Shown: positions 27,921 through 36,402 of the stretch, piece by piece | Numbering within the stretch: position 1 is the first letter of the stretch | Layout of the letters: every line of letters starts with the position of its first letter | Assembly (NCBI RefSeq): GCF_029213205.1 | Contig: NZ_JARGNH010000014.1 | Coordinates: forward strand, 18,871-82,870 | Source of the DNA: Pseudooceanicola sp. | Lineage (GTDB): Bacteria > Pseudomonadota > Alphaproteobacteria > Rhodobacterales > Rhodobacteraceae | Reading direction: 5' to 3' | DNA length: 64,000 nt | The notes under the pieces: model-generated | The model's database searches: none | Seen by the model: only the letters and a program-made list of their open reading frames with translations | Told to the model about the DNA's origin: nothing | Translations under genes and position numbers: made by a program

Positions 27921-29423
27921 TCAGGCGCCCTGCGCCAACCCGGTCAGGCGGCGGTCACGGCGTTCCGCCATCCGGTCGAGCATCTTGCCGCGCAGCCGGG
28001 CGATCTGTGGCAGATAGGCCGGATCAGTGGCGAGGTTGCTGACCTCATCCGGGTCATTTTGCAAATCGAACAGCATCGGTGCCACCCCGCCGCCGAAATG
28101 CACATATTTCCAGCGGTCCTCGCGCAGGATCGTGGCGCCCGCCTGATATTCGCTGAGGCCGAGATGCTGCATGAACCGGGTCGGATCCTGGGGATGGCCG
28201 AAATCGGCCTCGGCCAGCAGCGCGTCACGCCAATCCGCGGGCGGGATGCCGGTGCCGAACGGCAACAGCGAACGCCCGTCCATCGCTGCCGGCACCTCCA
28301 GGCCGATCCAGTCGAGGATGGTCGGGGTGACATCGACGCTTTCGGTGAGCGCGGTGACACGGGCGCCCGCAGCGGCACCGGGGACCCGCAGGATCAGCGG
28401 CACATGGAAGGCGGCGTCAAACACGCTTTCCTTGCCGAACATCGCCTTGTCCCCCAGCATTTCGCCATGATCGGCGGTCAGCACGATCAGTGTGTCGCGG
28501 TCCTGACCCGTCGCGGCCAGCCAGTCCAGAACCCGGCCGAAATGATGGTCGACCTCGGCCACCAGCCCCAGGTAGACGGCGCGCAGATCGGCAAGCATCG
28601 CAAGCGACAGCGCCCGGTTGTCGCCGTCATGGCCATGAAACAGCGACCGGTTCGAAGGCCGCGAGAACCAGGCCTCGACAAATGGGTGATCCGGCGCCGC
28701 AAGGTTGGGCGCCGGTAAAGCGGCGGCGTCGATCAGCCGGTTCCAGGGCGCCGGGGCGACCAGCGGCGGATGCGGCCGGATATAGGCGAGATGGGCAAAC
28801 CAGGGGCCGAAGTCGCGGCGATAGTCCAGCGCCTCCAGCGTCCGGGTGGTCAGGTAAGCGGTGTCGGAATCTGCGGCCGCAAAGATCGCCGGATCGCGCG
28901 GGCCACCATTGCCGGAGGGCACGTAATAGCTGGGCCAGCCGTCCTCGCGCAGGTGGATGTCATAGCCCTTGGCGCGCAAATCGGCGGGCCATGCGCGCCC
29001 CGCCTCCATCTGCATTTCCACCACCTCGCGAAAGCCCGGCGCCACCCCCTCATAGACGCTGAGGTCCGGATCCTCGGGATCGCGACCGGTCGGATCGGGG
29101 GCAATGTCGGTATAGCCGAACAGCAAAGGTTCATAACCCGCCCGGCGCGCCTCGGTGGCGATGGTGGCGTGGTGGCGGGCCAGCGGGGTGCCGTTGCGGA
29201 TTGCACGGTGGTTCATCGCATAGAGCCCGGTCAGCAACGAGGCGCGGGCCGGGCCGCAAGGCAGTGTGACGGTGAAATGGTTCTCGAACAGGATACCGCT
29301 GGCAGCAAGCCGGTCGAGGTTGGGGGTCGGCACATGTGGGGCCAGCGGTCCGGTGAGGATTGAGGCCACGCATTGATCGAGCGTGACAAAGAGGACATTG
29401 CCGGGGCCGGTTGGTCGGGTCAT
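27921..29423 (-). CDS. Phosphonate monoester hydrolase / sulfatase-family phosphodiesterase
   Basis: This 500-residue member of the alkaline phosphatase superfamily resembles rhizobial and Burkholderia phosphonate monoester hydrolases along its length. Cys56 in the sulfatase motif CGPARASLLTG would be converted to formylglycine. Metal-site segments include LFVTLDQ, ADHGEMLGDK, and YIRPHPPLVAPAPW; the ending FDLQNDPDEVSNLA is also typical. Such enzymes cleave phosphonate monoesters, phosphodiesters and sulfates. It is the last gene of a minus-strand run carrying an ABC importer and faces phnWAY. Its natural substrate is unknown; sulfatase activity cannot be excluded. Confidence 0.8.
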   Translation of the reverse strand: MTRPTGPGNVLFVTLDQCVASILTGPLAPHVPTPNLDRLAASGILFENHFTVTLPCGPARASLLTGLYAMNHRAIRNGTPLARHHATIATEARRAGYEPLLFGYTDIAPDPTGRDPEDPDLSVYEGVAPGFREVVEMQMEAGRAWPADLRAKGYDIHLREDGWPSYYVPSGNGGPRDPAIFAAADSDTAYLTTRTLEALDYRRDFGPWFAHLAYIRPHPPLVAPAPWNRLIDAAALPAPNLAAPDHPFVEAWFSRPSNRSLFHGHDGDNRALSLAMLADLRAVYLGLVAEVDHHFGRVLDWLAATGQDRDTLIVLTADHGEMLGDKAMFGKESVFDAAFHVPLILRVPGAAAGARVTALTESVDVTPTILDWIGLEVPAAMDGRSLLPFGTGIPPADWRDALLAEADFGHPQDPTRFMQHLGLSEYQAGATILREDRWKYVHFGGGVAPMLFDLQNDPDEVSNLATDPAYLPQIARLRGKMLDRMAERRDRRLTGLAQGA

Positions 29424-29462
29424 TGCGTCGGGCCGGTGGCGTGTCGGGTGGCTGCGGCCGGA

Positions 29463-29514
29463 CCGGGGGTTTCACACCCCCGGACCCCCGTGGAATATTT
29501 TTGGCAAGATGAAG
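29463..29514 (+). repeat. Dispersed intergenic repeat, copy 6
   Basis: CCGGGGGTTTCACACCCCCGG hairpin region, CCCCCGTGGAATATTTTT and GGCAAGATGAAG. It lies between the last ABC ATPase and the hydrolase, oriented against both. Confidence 0.7.
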
Positions 29515-29535
29515 CGGGCGGCTGGGTTGGGTTGA

Positions 29536-30564
29536 TCATCTGGGCGACCGGGCACTGGCGGCGGGACGGGAGAAGTCGAAATCAGCGGCGAAATGGCAGG
29601 CGGCGCGATGCCCCGGCGCCACCTCGCGCAGGGCTGGAACGCTGGTCTTGCAGGCGTCCTGGGCAAAGCGGCAGCGGGTGTGGAATTTGCATCCTGCAGG
29701 CGGGTTGGCCGGCGACGGAATTTCGCCCTCAAGCTTTTCCGCGGTTTTCGGCGCGTCCGGGTCCAGCGCCGGGATCGCCGAGAACAGCGCCGAGGTATAG
29801 GGGTGGCGCGGTCGGGCAAAGAGGCTGCGGGTCGGGGCGACCTCGACGATCTGGCCGAGATACATCACCGCCACCGCGTCGCAGACATGGGCGACCACCG
29901 AGAGGTCGTGGCTGATGAACAGAAAGCCGATGCCCATATCGGCCTGGATCTGTTTCAGCAGGTTCAGCACATCGGCCTGGATCGAGACATCGAGCGCCGC
30001 GACGCTTTCATCGGCGACCACGAAGCGCGGGCCCGAGACCAGCGCCCGGGCGATCGAGATCCGCTGCCGCTGACCGCCGGAAAAGGCATGTGGGAAGCGG
30101 CGCAGATGTTCGAGGTTGAGGCGGCATTTCGCCGCAATCTCGCGCACCCGCTCATCGGTTTCAGCGCGGCTTTTCGTCAGGCTCATCACCTCGAGCGGCT
30201 CGGCGATGATGTCGCGCACTGTCATCCGCGGGCTCAGCGCGGCGTAAGGGTCCTGAAAGATCAGCTGGGCGCGCTTGCGGTAGTCTTTCAGATCCGCGCC
30301 CTTGAGGCTGGTCAGATCAAAGCTGCGCTCACCATCGCGATAGGCGATCGTGCCGGCACTGATCGGCGCCGCCTTGAGCAAGGCCCGCCCCAGCGTGGTC
30401 TTGCCCGAGCCGCTTTCGCCGACCAGGCCGAAGAACTGGCCGCGCTGGATCGAGATCGACACGCCGTCAACCGCGTTCAGCTTTGACCGACTGCCCAGCA
30501 GGCCGCGGCCCAGCGGGTAGCTGACGGTGAGGTCGCGGGCGGCGATCAGGGGATCCTGGCTCAT
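29536..30564 (-). CDS. Oligopeptide/opine-type ABC transporter ATP-binding protein (OppF-like)
   Basis: This 342-residue ATPase has Walker A GESGSGKTT near residue 50, signature FSGGQRQR, Walker B FVVADESVAALD and switch FISHDLSVV. The C-terminal oligopeptide-transporter domain contains the cysteine-rich segment CKFHTRCRFAQDAC that may bind an iron-sulfur cluster, as in Dpp/Opp ATPases. ADESVAALD replaces the commoner CDEPVSALD. It overlaps the second ATPase by ATGA and is the terminal transporter gene. Confidence 0.9.
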   Translation of the reverse strand: MSQDPLIAARDLTVSYPLGRGLLGSRSKLNAVDGVSISIQRGQFFGLVGESGSGKTTLGRALLKAAPISAGTIAYRDGERSFDLTSLKGADLKDYRKRAQLIFQDPYAALSPRMTVRDIIAEPLEVMSLTKSRAETDERVREIAAKCRLNLEHLRRFPHAFSGGQRQRISIARALVSGPRFVVADESVAALDVSIQADVLNLLKQIQADMGIGFLFISHDLSVVAHVCDAVAVMYLGQIVEVAPTRSLFARPRHPYTSALFSAIPALDPDAPKTAEKLEGEIPSPANPPAGCKFHTRCRFAQDACKTSVPALREVAPGHRAACHFAADFDFSRPAASARSPR

Positions 30565-31577
30565 GCGCCCGCCCCTTCGCGCCGGGTTGCAGCCGGGGCT
30601 TCGGCGTAATGGCAGGCCACCGCGTGACCCTCGCCGAAGTCGCGGCTCGGCGGCACCTCGCGGTCGCAATGACCGGCGCGGGCGATGCCGCAGCGGGTGT
30701 GAAACACGCAGCCTGACGGCCGGTTCAGCGGCGAGGGAATATCGCCCGGGATCGGCGTCAGAGCGGCGTCGAGATCGTCGAGCTTGGGCAGCGCCTCGAT
30801 CAGGCCACGGGTGTAGAGATGGCGCGGATCCCGGATCACCTGGCGGACGCTGCCGGTTTCCACGATCCGGCCGAGATACATCACCGCCACCCGGTCGGCG
30901 GTCTGCGCGATCACCCCGAGGTCATGGGTGATGAACAGGATGCCCATGCCAAACTCGGCCACCAGATCCTTCATCAGGTCGATCACCTGCGCCTGGATCG
31001 TCACATCCAGCGCCGTGGTCGGTTCATCGGCAATCAGCAAATTCGGCGAGGTCGACAGCGCCATGGCGATCATCGCCCGCTGCCGCATGCCGCCGGAGAA
31101 CTCAAAGGCGAACTGGTCAAAGCGCTTGTCCGGCGCCGGAATGCCGACCCGGTCCAGCATGTCGATGGCATGCGCCTTGGCCTGCGCTTTGCTCATCCGG
31201 GTGTGGATCAGCAGCTGTTCGACCATCTGTTCGCCAACCGTGATCGCCGGGGCGAAACTGGCCATCGGTTCCTGAAAGATCATCGAGACCGCGCCACCGC
31301 GCACCTGTTCCATGTCACGCTCGCGCTTCAGCGCCAGCACATCGGTCACCCCGGCCTCGGTGGTCAGCCGGATTTGGCTGGCCGGGCCATAGACGGCGTT
31401 GTCGGCGTTCAGACGCATCAGTGCCTTGGCGGTCACCGACTTGCCCGAGCCGCTTTCCCCGACCAGGCCCAAAACTTCGCCTGGGGCGATGTCAAAGGAC
31501 AGGTCCTCGACGGCCGTGACCAGGCCCTCGTCGGTGCGGAAACGGATCGACAGATCCCGGACTGACATCAGGCTCAT
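30561..31577 (-). CDS. Oligopeptide/opine-type ABC transporter ATP-binding protein (OppD-like)
   Basis: This 338-residue ATPase has Walker A GESGSGKSV near residue 40, signature FSGGMRQR, Walker B LLIADEPTTALD and switch FITHDLGVI. The C-terminal oligopeptide domain carries CVFHTRCGIARAGHC. With the OppF-like protein it would form the heterodimeric motor of the importer. The start overlaps the permease stop by ATGA and its stop overlaps the next start by ATGA, so the two ATPases are coupled. Confidence 0.92.
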   Translation of the reverse strand: MSLMSVRDLSIRFRTDEGLVTAVEDLSFDIAPGEVLGLVGESGSGKSVTAKALMRLNADNAVYGPASQIRLTTEAGVTDVLALKRERDMEQVRGGAVSMIFQEPMASFAPAITVGEQMVEQLLIHTRMSKAQAKAHAIDMLDRVGIPAPDKRFDQFAFEFSGGMRQRAMIAMALSTSPNLLIADEPTTALDVTIQAQVIDLMKDLVAEFGMGILFITHDLGVIAQTADRVAVMYLGRIVETGSVRQVIRDPRHLYTRGLIEALPKLDDLDAALTPIPGDIPSPLNRPSGCVFHTRCGIARAGHCDREVPPSRDFGEGHAVACHYAEAPAATRREGAGA

Positions 31578-32737
31578 TTCTTGACCCCCGCATAAGGGTC
31601 GGCGGCGTCGCGCAACCCGTCGCCGACATAGACAAAGGCCATCACCAGGGCGATGAAGAACAGCACCGGGATGAAATACCATTGGTAGTTCAGCAGCACG
31701 TCGGCGCTGGTCGTGTTCTGCAACATCACCCCCAGCGAATTCACCGGGTCCTTCAGCCCCAGGCCGATGAACGACAGAGCCGTTTCGCTGAGCACGATAT
31801 AGGGAAACGAGATCACCAGGTCGACGATGATATAGCTGGTGAAACTGGGCAGCAGATGGCGGCGGATGATATGTCCGGCGCCCGCCCCCTGCAACTGTGC
31901 TGCCAGCACATATTCCTGATTGCGCTCGACCAGCAGATGGGTGCGCACCCGCCGCGCCAGGGTCGGCCAATTGATGAATCCGATGATGATCGAGATAAAG
32001 AAGAACCGCATCTCGGAGGACCATTCCTGTGGAATGAACGCGGCAATGGCCATGAACAGCGGAATGATCGGAATGGTTCGGATCGCGTCGGTCACCATCT
32101 GGATCACCCCGTCGATCCAGCCGCCGAAATACCCGGCGATGCCACCGATCATCAGCGCCATGACAAAGGAGATCATCACCCCCAGCGCGCCAACCGCCAG
32201 CGAGGTATAGATCGCATGCAGGGTGCGCGAAAAGATGTCCTTGCCGGTGTCATCTGTGCCGAACAGATGGACAAAGCCCTTGTCGACGCCAAACAGATGC
32301 AGGTTGGATTTGACCGGCCCGATCGAATAATCCCAGTCGCGCACGAACATCTGGACATAACGCCGATCCTCGGTGTCGATGGTGGTCACCCAGCGGAAAT
32401 TGGTCTTGATCGACCGCTCGCGTTTGACCCCATAGATAAACGGCCGCCAGGAACATCCGTTGTCGTCGCAAAACTTCGGCAGTTGCGGCGCACCATTGGT
32501 GTAATCCTTGTCGCGGCCCTTGATCGTGGGATCATGCGGCGACAGGAACGGCGCGAATATCCCGGTCAGGATCAGCCCGATCAGGATGATCCCGGCGATC
32601 ATCGCGCTGGTGTTGCGGCGAAACCGGGCCCAGATCAGCTGATATTGCGAGGCGGTGAAATAGGCCTCGCGCGCCCGCTGGCTGGCGTCATCCTCGGCGC
32701 CCGCAAGCGGCGGTGTCTTGATCTCGGCCGGGCTCAT
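31574..32737 (-). CDS. ABC transporter permease (OppC/YejE-like)
   Basis: This 387-residue permease has a first membrane helix near residue 45 (MIAGIILIGLILTGIFAPFL), then an unusually long periplasmic segment of about 110 residues holding FCDDNGCSWRPFIYGVK. A five-helix core follows, with the EAA loop EYVLAAQLQGAGAGHIIRRHLLP. The long loop is reminiscent of YejE rather than short OppC. The ATG at 32737 is chosen; a GTG lies six bases upstream. A repeat copy separates it from the other permease. Confidence 0.9.
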   Translation of the reverse strand: MSPAEIKTPPLAGAEDDASQRAREAYFTASQYQLIWARFRRNTSAMIAGIILIGLILTGIFAPFLSPHDPTIKGRDKDYTNGAPQLPKFCDDNGCSWRPFIYGVKRERSIKTNFRWVTTIDTEDRRYVQMFVRDWDYSIGPVKSNLHLFGVDKGFVHLFGTDDTGKDIFSRTLHAIYTSLAVGALGVMISFVMALMIGGIAGYFGGWIDGVIQMVTDAIRTIPIIPLFMAIAAFIPQEWSSEMRFFFISIIIGFINWPTLARRVRTHLLVERNQEYVLAAQLQGAGAGHIIRRHLLPSFTSYIIVDLVISFPYIVLSETALSFIGLGLKDPVNSLGVMLQNTTSADVLLNYQWYFIPVLFFIALVMAFVYVGDGLRDAADPYAGVKK

Positions 32738-32770
32738 CGGCACAGCGACGACCCGGCAGTCGCCCCCCCG

Positions 32771-32839
32771 CTTCCTCTGGTCGAAAATATCCTCGGGGGG
32801 AGTCGCGACAGCGTCGCGGCGGGGGGCGGACAGCCCCCC
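32771..32839 (-). repeat. Dispersed intergenic repeat, copy 7
   Basis: On the minus strand: GGGGGGCTGTCCGCCCCCC, a palindrome GCGACGCTGTCGC, CCCCCCGAGGATATTTT and CCAGAGGAAG. It lies within the transporter operon between the two permease genes, in the direction of transcription. Confidence 0.8.
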
Positions 32840-32873
32840 TGCCCGGTGCGAACCTGCGGCAGGTCTGACATGC

Positions 32874-33884
32874 TCATCTCCCCATCACCGATTTGCGCAC
32901 TCTCGGATCGATCAGCGCCAACGCCAGATCGGTGAGAAAATTCAGGCTCACGATGGTCGCGGTCAGCATGAAGATGATCGCCCCCGCCAATTGCTGATCA
33001 TTCGACCGCGCCAGGCTTTCCAGCAGCAGCGCACCGGCTTCGGTCAGGGTCAGGATCACCGCGACAATCGGCAATTCGTTGAAGATCCGGTTGAGGTCAA
33101 AGCCCAGCGAATTGATGATCGGCCCCAGCGCATGCCTTGCCGGATAGCGCCAGAGCAAGCGGCGGCCATAAAGCCCGCGCGCCCGTGCTGCGGTGACATA
33201 GAGCTTGCCGTTCTCATCCAGCATCAAGGCCCGCACCGTTTGCAGCGCAAAGGCAGTGGCCGACCAGCCGAGGATGAACACCGGGAGCCAGGCCCGGCTG
33301 AGGAAATCCAGGAATTTGGCCACCGACCAGGGTGCGTCGCGGTATTCGGGCGAAAACAGCCCGGTCAGGCTGTCGCCCCAGAGCACCGTTGAGACCAACA
33401 TGATCATCAGCGCCAGCAGGAAATTTGGCATCGCCAGCCCCAGGTAGCTGACAAAGCGCAGCGATCCGTTCAGCAAGACGGATTTCGACGAGGCCGCTAT
33501 GATCCCCACCGGGATTGCTATGAGATAGGCGAATAACAGCGCTGCGAAACAGATCGCCGCCGAAATCGCGAATTTGTCGCCCAACAGATCGTTGATGTTC
33601 AGCCGCAGGATGCAGCTGTCGCCGAAATCGCCATGCACAAAGACATTGCCGACCCAGCTGCCCCAGCGGATCAGGAACGGCCGGTCCAGGCCCAGGCGCC
33701 GTTCCTCGGCCTCGATATCAGCGATGGAAATGCCCGAACCTTGGGTGTTCTTGAAGGCGAGATAGCGTTCCGCGCAGGTGCCCGGCACCAGCTCCATCAA
33801 GGTAAAGACAATCAGCGATACCAGCAGCAGGGTGAACAGCGCCATCGCGGCGCGGATCACGGCGAATCTCGCGAAGTGCAGCAT
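32874..33884 (-). CDS. ABC transporter permease (OppB-like)
   Basis: This 336-residue permease has about six helices: one at the N-terminus (residues 10-30), a periplasmic segment, and five in the core. The EAA loop is LYVTAARARGLYGRRLLWRYP. It is the partner of the OppC/YejE-like permease. It lies between the binding-protein gene (122 bases upstream in transcription) and the second permease. Confidence 0.9.
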   Translation of the reverse strand: MLHFARFAVIRAAMALFTLLLVSLIVFTLMELVPGTCAERYLAFKNTQGSGISIADIEAEERRLGLDRPFLIRWGSWVGNVFVHGDFGDSCILRLNINDLLGDKFAISAAICFAALLFAYLIAIPVGIIAASSKSVLLNGSLRFVSYLGLAMPNFLLALMIMLVSTVLWGDSLTGLFSPEYRDAPWSVAKFLDFLSRAWLPVFILGWSATAFALQTVRALMLDENGKLYVTAARARGLYGRRLLWRYPARHALGPIINSLGFDLNRIFNELPIVAVILTLTEAGALLLESLARSNDQQLAGAIIFMLTATIVSLNFLTDLALALIDPRVRKSVMGR

Positions 33885-34006
33885 CAGTTCCCTGTCGTCC
33901 CCTTGGCCGGATCTTCGGCCTTGTTGGGAACCGGGCGATGGCTCAGCGCCGCCCGGTCCGTCGGTTCATCCGGCCCTGAGGGGCCCGGTATTGTCAGGCC
34001 CGAGGA

Positions 34007-36058
34007 CTATTCCGACAAATACCATTGCGCCGGCATATAGGGCAGCGTGCGGTAATATTCGTAGGATTGGGTCTTGAACTCGGGGAAGTTCTTCAGCGCG
34101 TTGCGGTGATAGATCACGTTGGGCGCCTGCACGGTGCCGATGAACAGCAGGTTTTCGGCGGTGGCTTTTGCCAGACGAGCCCCCGCTGCGGCCTGTTCGG
34201 GCGATCCGGGGTTGGCCCCCTGGAACGCATCCGCATCGGCCATCATCGTTTTCACCCAAGCCGGCGGCTCGACGCCATTGGCGCCTTTGCTGTCCACCCA
34301 TTCGGCCCAGAGCATCCCGGTCCGGTGAGCAAAGTAGTTCTCGAACGGTGGCACGAACAATTCCTTGTTGCCCATCACGATCGCTGTCGGCTGGCCTTTT
34401 TCCCAGGCCCCGACATCCAGCTGGTTGGAGGATTGCGCCGAGCGATATTCATCCGGCGTCACCTCTTTCACCGTCGTCTGCACGCCGACGTCGGACCAGT
34501 ATTGCGCAACCAGTTCGACAACTTCGCTGCCAATGCCCTGGGTGGCGAACTGGATGTTCAGCACCATCTTGCTGCCATTGGACAATTCGCGGAAACCGTC
34601 GCCATCCTTGTCGATCATGCCGATACCATCCAGCAGCGCCTTGGCGGCGTCGGGGTCGTAAGCGGCATAGAGTTTTTCAAGCGCGGAATCGACAAAGCTC
34701 GGGGTTGGCGAGAAGGCGACGAATTGCTTTGGCACGCCCTGACCAAAGAACGAGGTTTCGTTCAGCTCGTCCCGGTTGATCGCCAGCGACATCGCTTTGC
34801 GGAAGTCGAGATTGCCGAACAGCGCGCGCTTGGCCATATCCTCGCTGGTCACGTTGAACGAAAAGGTCGGCATCGCGATGGTCGGCGCCAATTGGACGGT
34901 GAAATCGCCCTTTTCCATATTGTCGAGCAGCAGCGGTGCGGCGGCCAGGGTCAGCGACTGCGATTTGTAGTCGACCTCGGCATTCACCAGTTTCAGCAGG
35001 CGCACCTCGTTGTCATTGGCATAAAGTTCGTCCTGGCGGCTGATATAGGGCAGCTGCTGGCCAATGGTGTCGACCATGAAGAAATAGGGGTTGGCGACCA
35101 GTTTGCGGCCTTCGGTCGTTTCCTGCACATAGATGTGGGATTCAAGCGTCGGATAGGTGCCTTTGCCGAGGCAGGCGACCTTGTCGGCATTGTTCAGCAT
35201 CGGCGTCGGCGTGTCGGTCCAGTCCGAATTGCCGTAATAGGCCGAAATCACCGAGAGGCCGGTGTCAAAGCCGCATTTCTGCGCCAGCGCATCGGCATCG
35301 GGGTTCAGATCCGGGTGATATTGCCCGAGGAAATGCTTGGGCTGGAACGCCTGGGCATAGATCGTGGCGAAACTGGCCAGCAGGCCGGGCTTGGGCGATG
35401 GCAGGTTAAAGACGACGGTTTCGGCGTCCGGGGTCTCAACCTCCATCCGCTTGTCGGCAACCAGCACATAGCCTTTCGGCTTTTCGATCACCTTGGAATC
35501 GAGCGCCAGGTTGTCATACCAGAACTTCACATCAGCCGAGGTGAACGGCGCGCCGTCCGACCACTTGTGGCCCTTGCGCAGCTTGAAAGTCAGCTGGGTG
35601 AAATCGTCGTTCCAGTCCCAGGATTTGGCGACCATCGGCACAATGGTTTGCAGATCGTCGGAATAGCGCACCAGATTCACATGACGCACCGACAGGAAAT
35701 CCGAGGTCCCGGCTTCGGTGGCATTGGACAGCGCATGGAAGGTGCCGCCGTATTTGCCCGTCGAGTCGTAGGGCACCACCACCAGCGGCTCTGCCGGCAG
35801 GCGATCGGCCAGGGCCGGAAGCGCCGGATTGCCGAGGATCTCAGCGTTCAGCGCCGCCATCTCCGGATTGCTGGAAAACTCCATCTTGCAATTGGCGGCG
35901 GTTTCGAAATCGGCCAGATCATATTGCTGGGGATAGCTGCCTGCGGCGACCCCGGCCATATCGGCCTGGGTGACGGCCGGGCAATTCGCCCAGGCGCCAC
36001 TGCCCAAAAGGCAGGTGGCGGCGGCCGAAATCAGCAGCGTTCGGGTGTGACGGGTCAT
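34007..36058 (-). CDS. ABC transporter substrate-binding protein (SBP family 5, extended)
   Basis: This 683-residue periplasmic protein has a signal peptide ending at SGAWA-NC. The family 5 fold is marked by YGGTFHAL, TFKLRKGHKWSDGAPFTSADV near residue 195 and NRDELNETSFFGQG. It is longer than DppA or OppA (about 530) and closer to large binding proteins of the YejA type. GGAGGG precedes the start. It heads the transporter operon. The ligand is unknown; neighbouring phosphonate genes suggest an organophosphonate or its ester. Confidence 0.88.
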   Translation of the reverse strand: MTRHTRTLLISAAATCLLGSGAWANCPAVTQADMAGVAAGSYPQQYDLADFETAANCKMEFSSNPEMAALNAEILGNPALPALADRLPAEPLVVVPYDSTGKYGGTFHALSNATEAGTSDFLSVRHVNLVRYSDDLQTIVPMVAKSWDWNDDFTQLTFKLRKGHKWSDGAPFTSADVKFWYDNLALDSKVIEKPKGYVLVADKRMEVETPDAETVVFNLPSPKPGLLASFATIYAQAFQPKHFLGQYHPDLNPDADALAQKCGFDTGLSVISAYYGNSDWTDTPTPMLNNADKVACLGKGTYPTLESHIYVQETTEGRKLVANPYFFMVDTIGQQLPYISRQDELYANDNEVRLLKLVNAEVDYKSQSLTLAAAPLLLDNMEKGDFTVQLAPTIAMPTFSFNVTSEDMAKRALFGNLDFRKAMSLAINRDELNETSFFGQGVPKQFVAFSPTPSFVDSALEKLYAAYDPDAAKALLDGIGMIDKDGDGFRELSNGSKMVLNIQFATQGIGSEVVELVAQYWSDVGVQTTVKEVTPDEYRSAQSSNQLDVGAWEKGQPTAIVMGNKELFVPPFENYFAHRTGMLWAEWVDSKGANGVEPPAWVKTMMADADAFQGANPGSPEQAAAGARLAKATAENLLFIGTVQAPNVIYHRNALKNFPEFKTQSYEYYRTLPYMPAQWYLSE

Positions 36059-36402
36059 GGTTCCCTCCGTTCCTGTCGTAACCTGACCGGCTCTACCCGG
36101 CCCTTGTATCGAATTTGTAACGCTTAGAGATACGAGCGCCGCATTGGGCACCGACCTCAGGGATGTTGCGCGGGGTTGTCTTGATCCGTCAAGCTTTCGC
36201 GAAAATTTCGACGCCTTTCGCCGGGTCACCTCTCAATTTCTGGGCATCCACGAAATCGGCGTCGCCCCGGGCGATCGAGCTATTGAGCCTGCCAATCCGG
36301 CACATTGGCAAAGCCTAAAACATGGTTCTGCAGCCTCGCCACAAGATATGGCTGATCCGGATTGACCCGCCTATGCTGCAAGAAACCCGAGAAAGGACCG
36401 CC
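36059..36402. other. Divergent intergenic region
   Basis: This 344-base gap between the binding-protein gene (minus) and the ADH-family gene (plus) must hold both promoters. It is more AT rich than the coding sequence, with an inverted pair GTATC (36110-36114) and GATAC (36129-36133). I see no gene or RNA in it. Confidence 0.5.
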
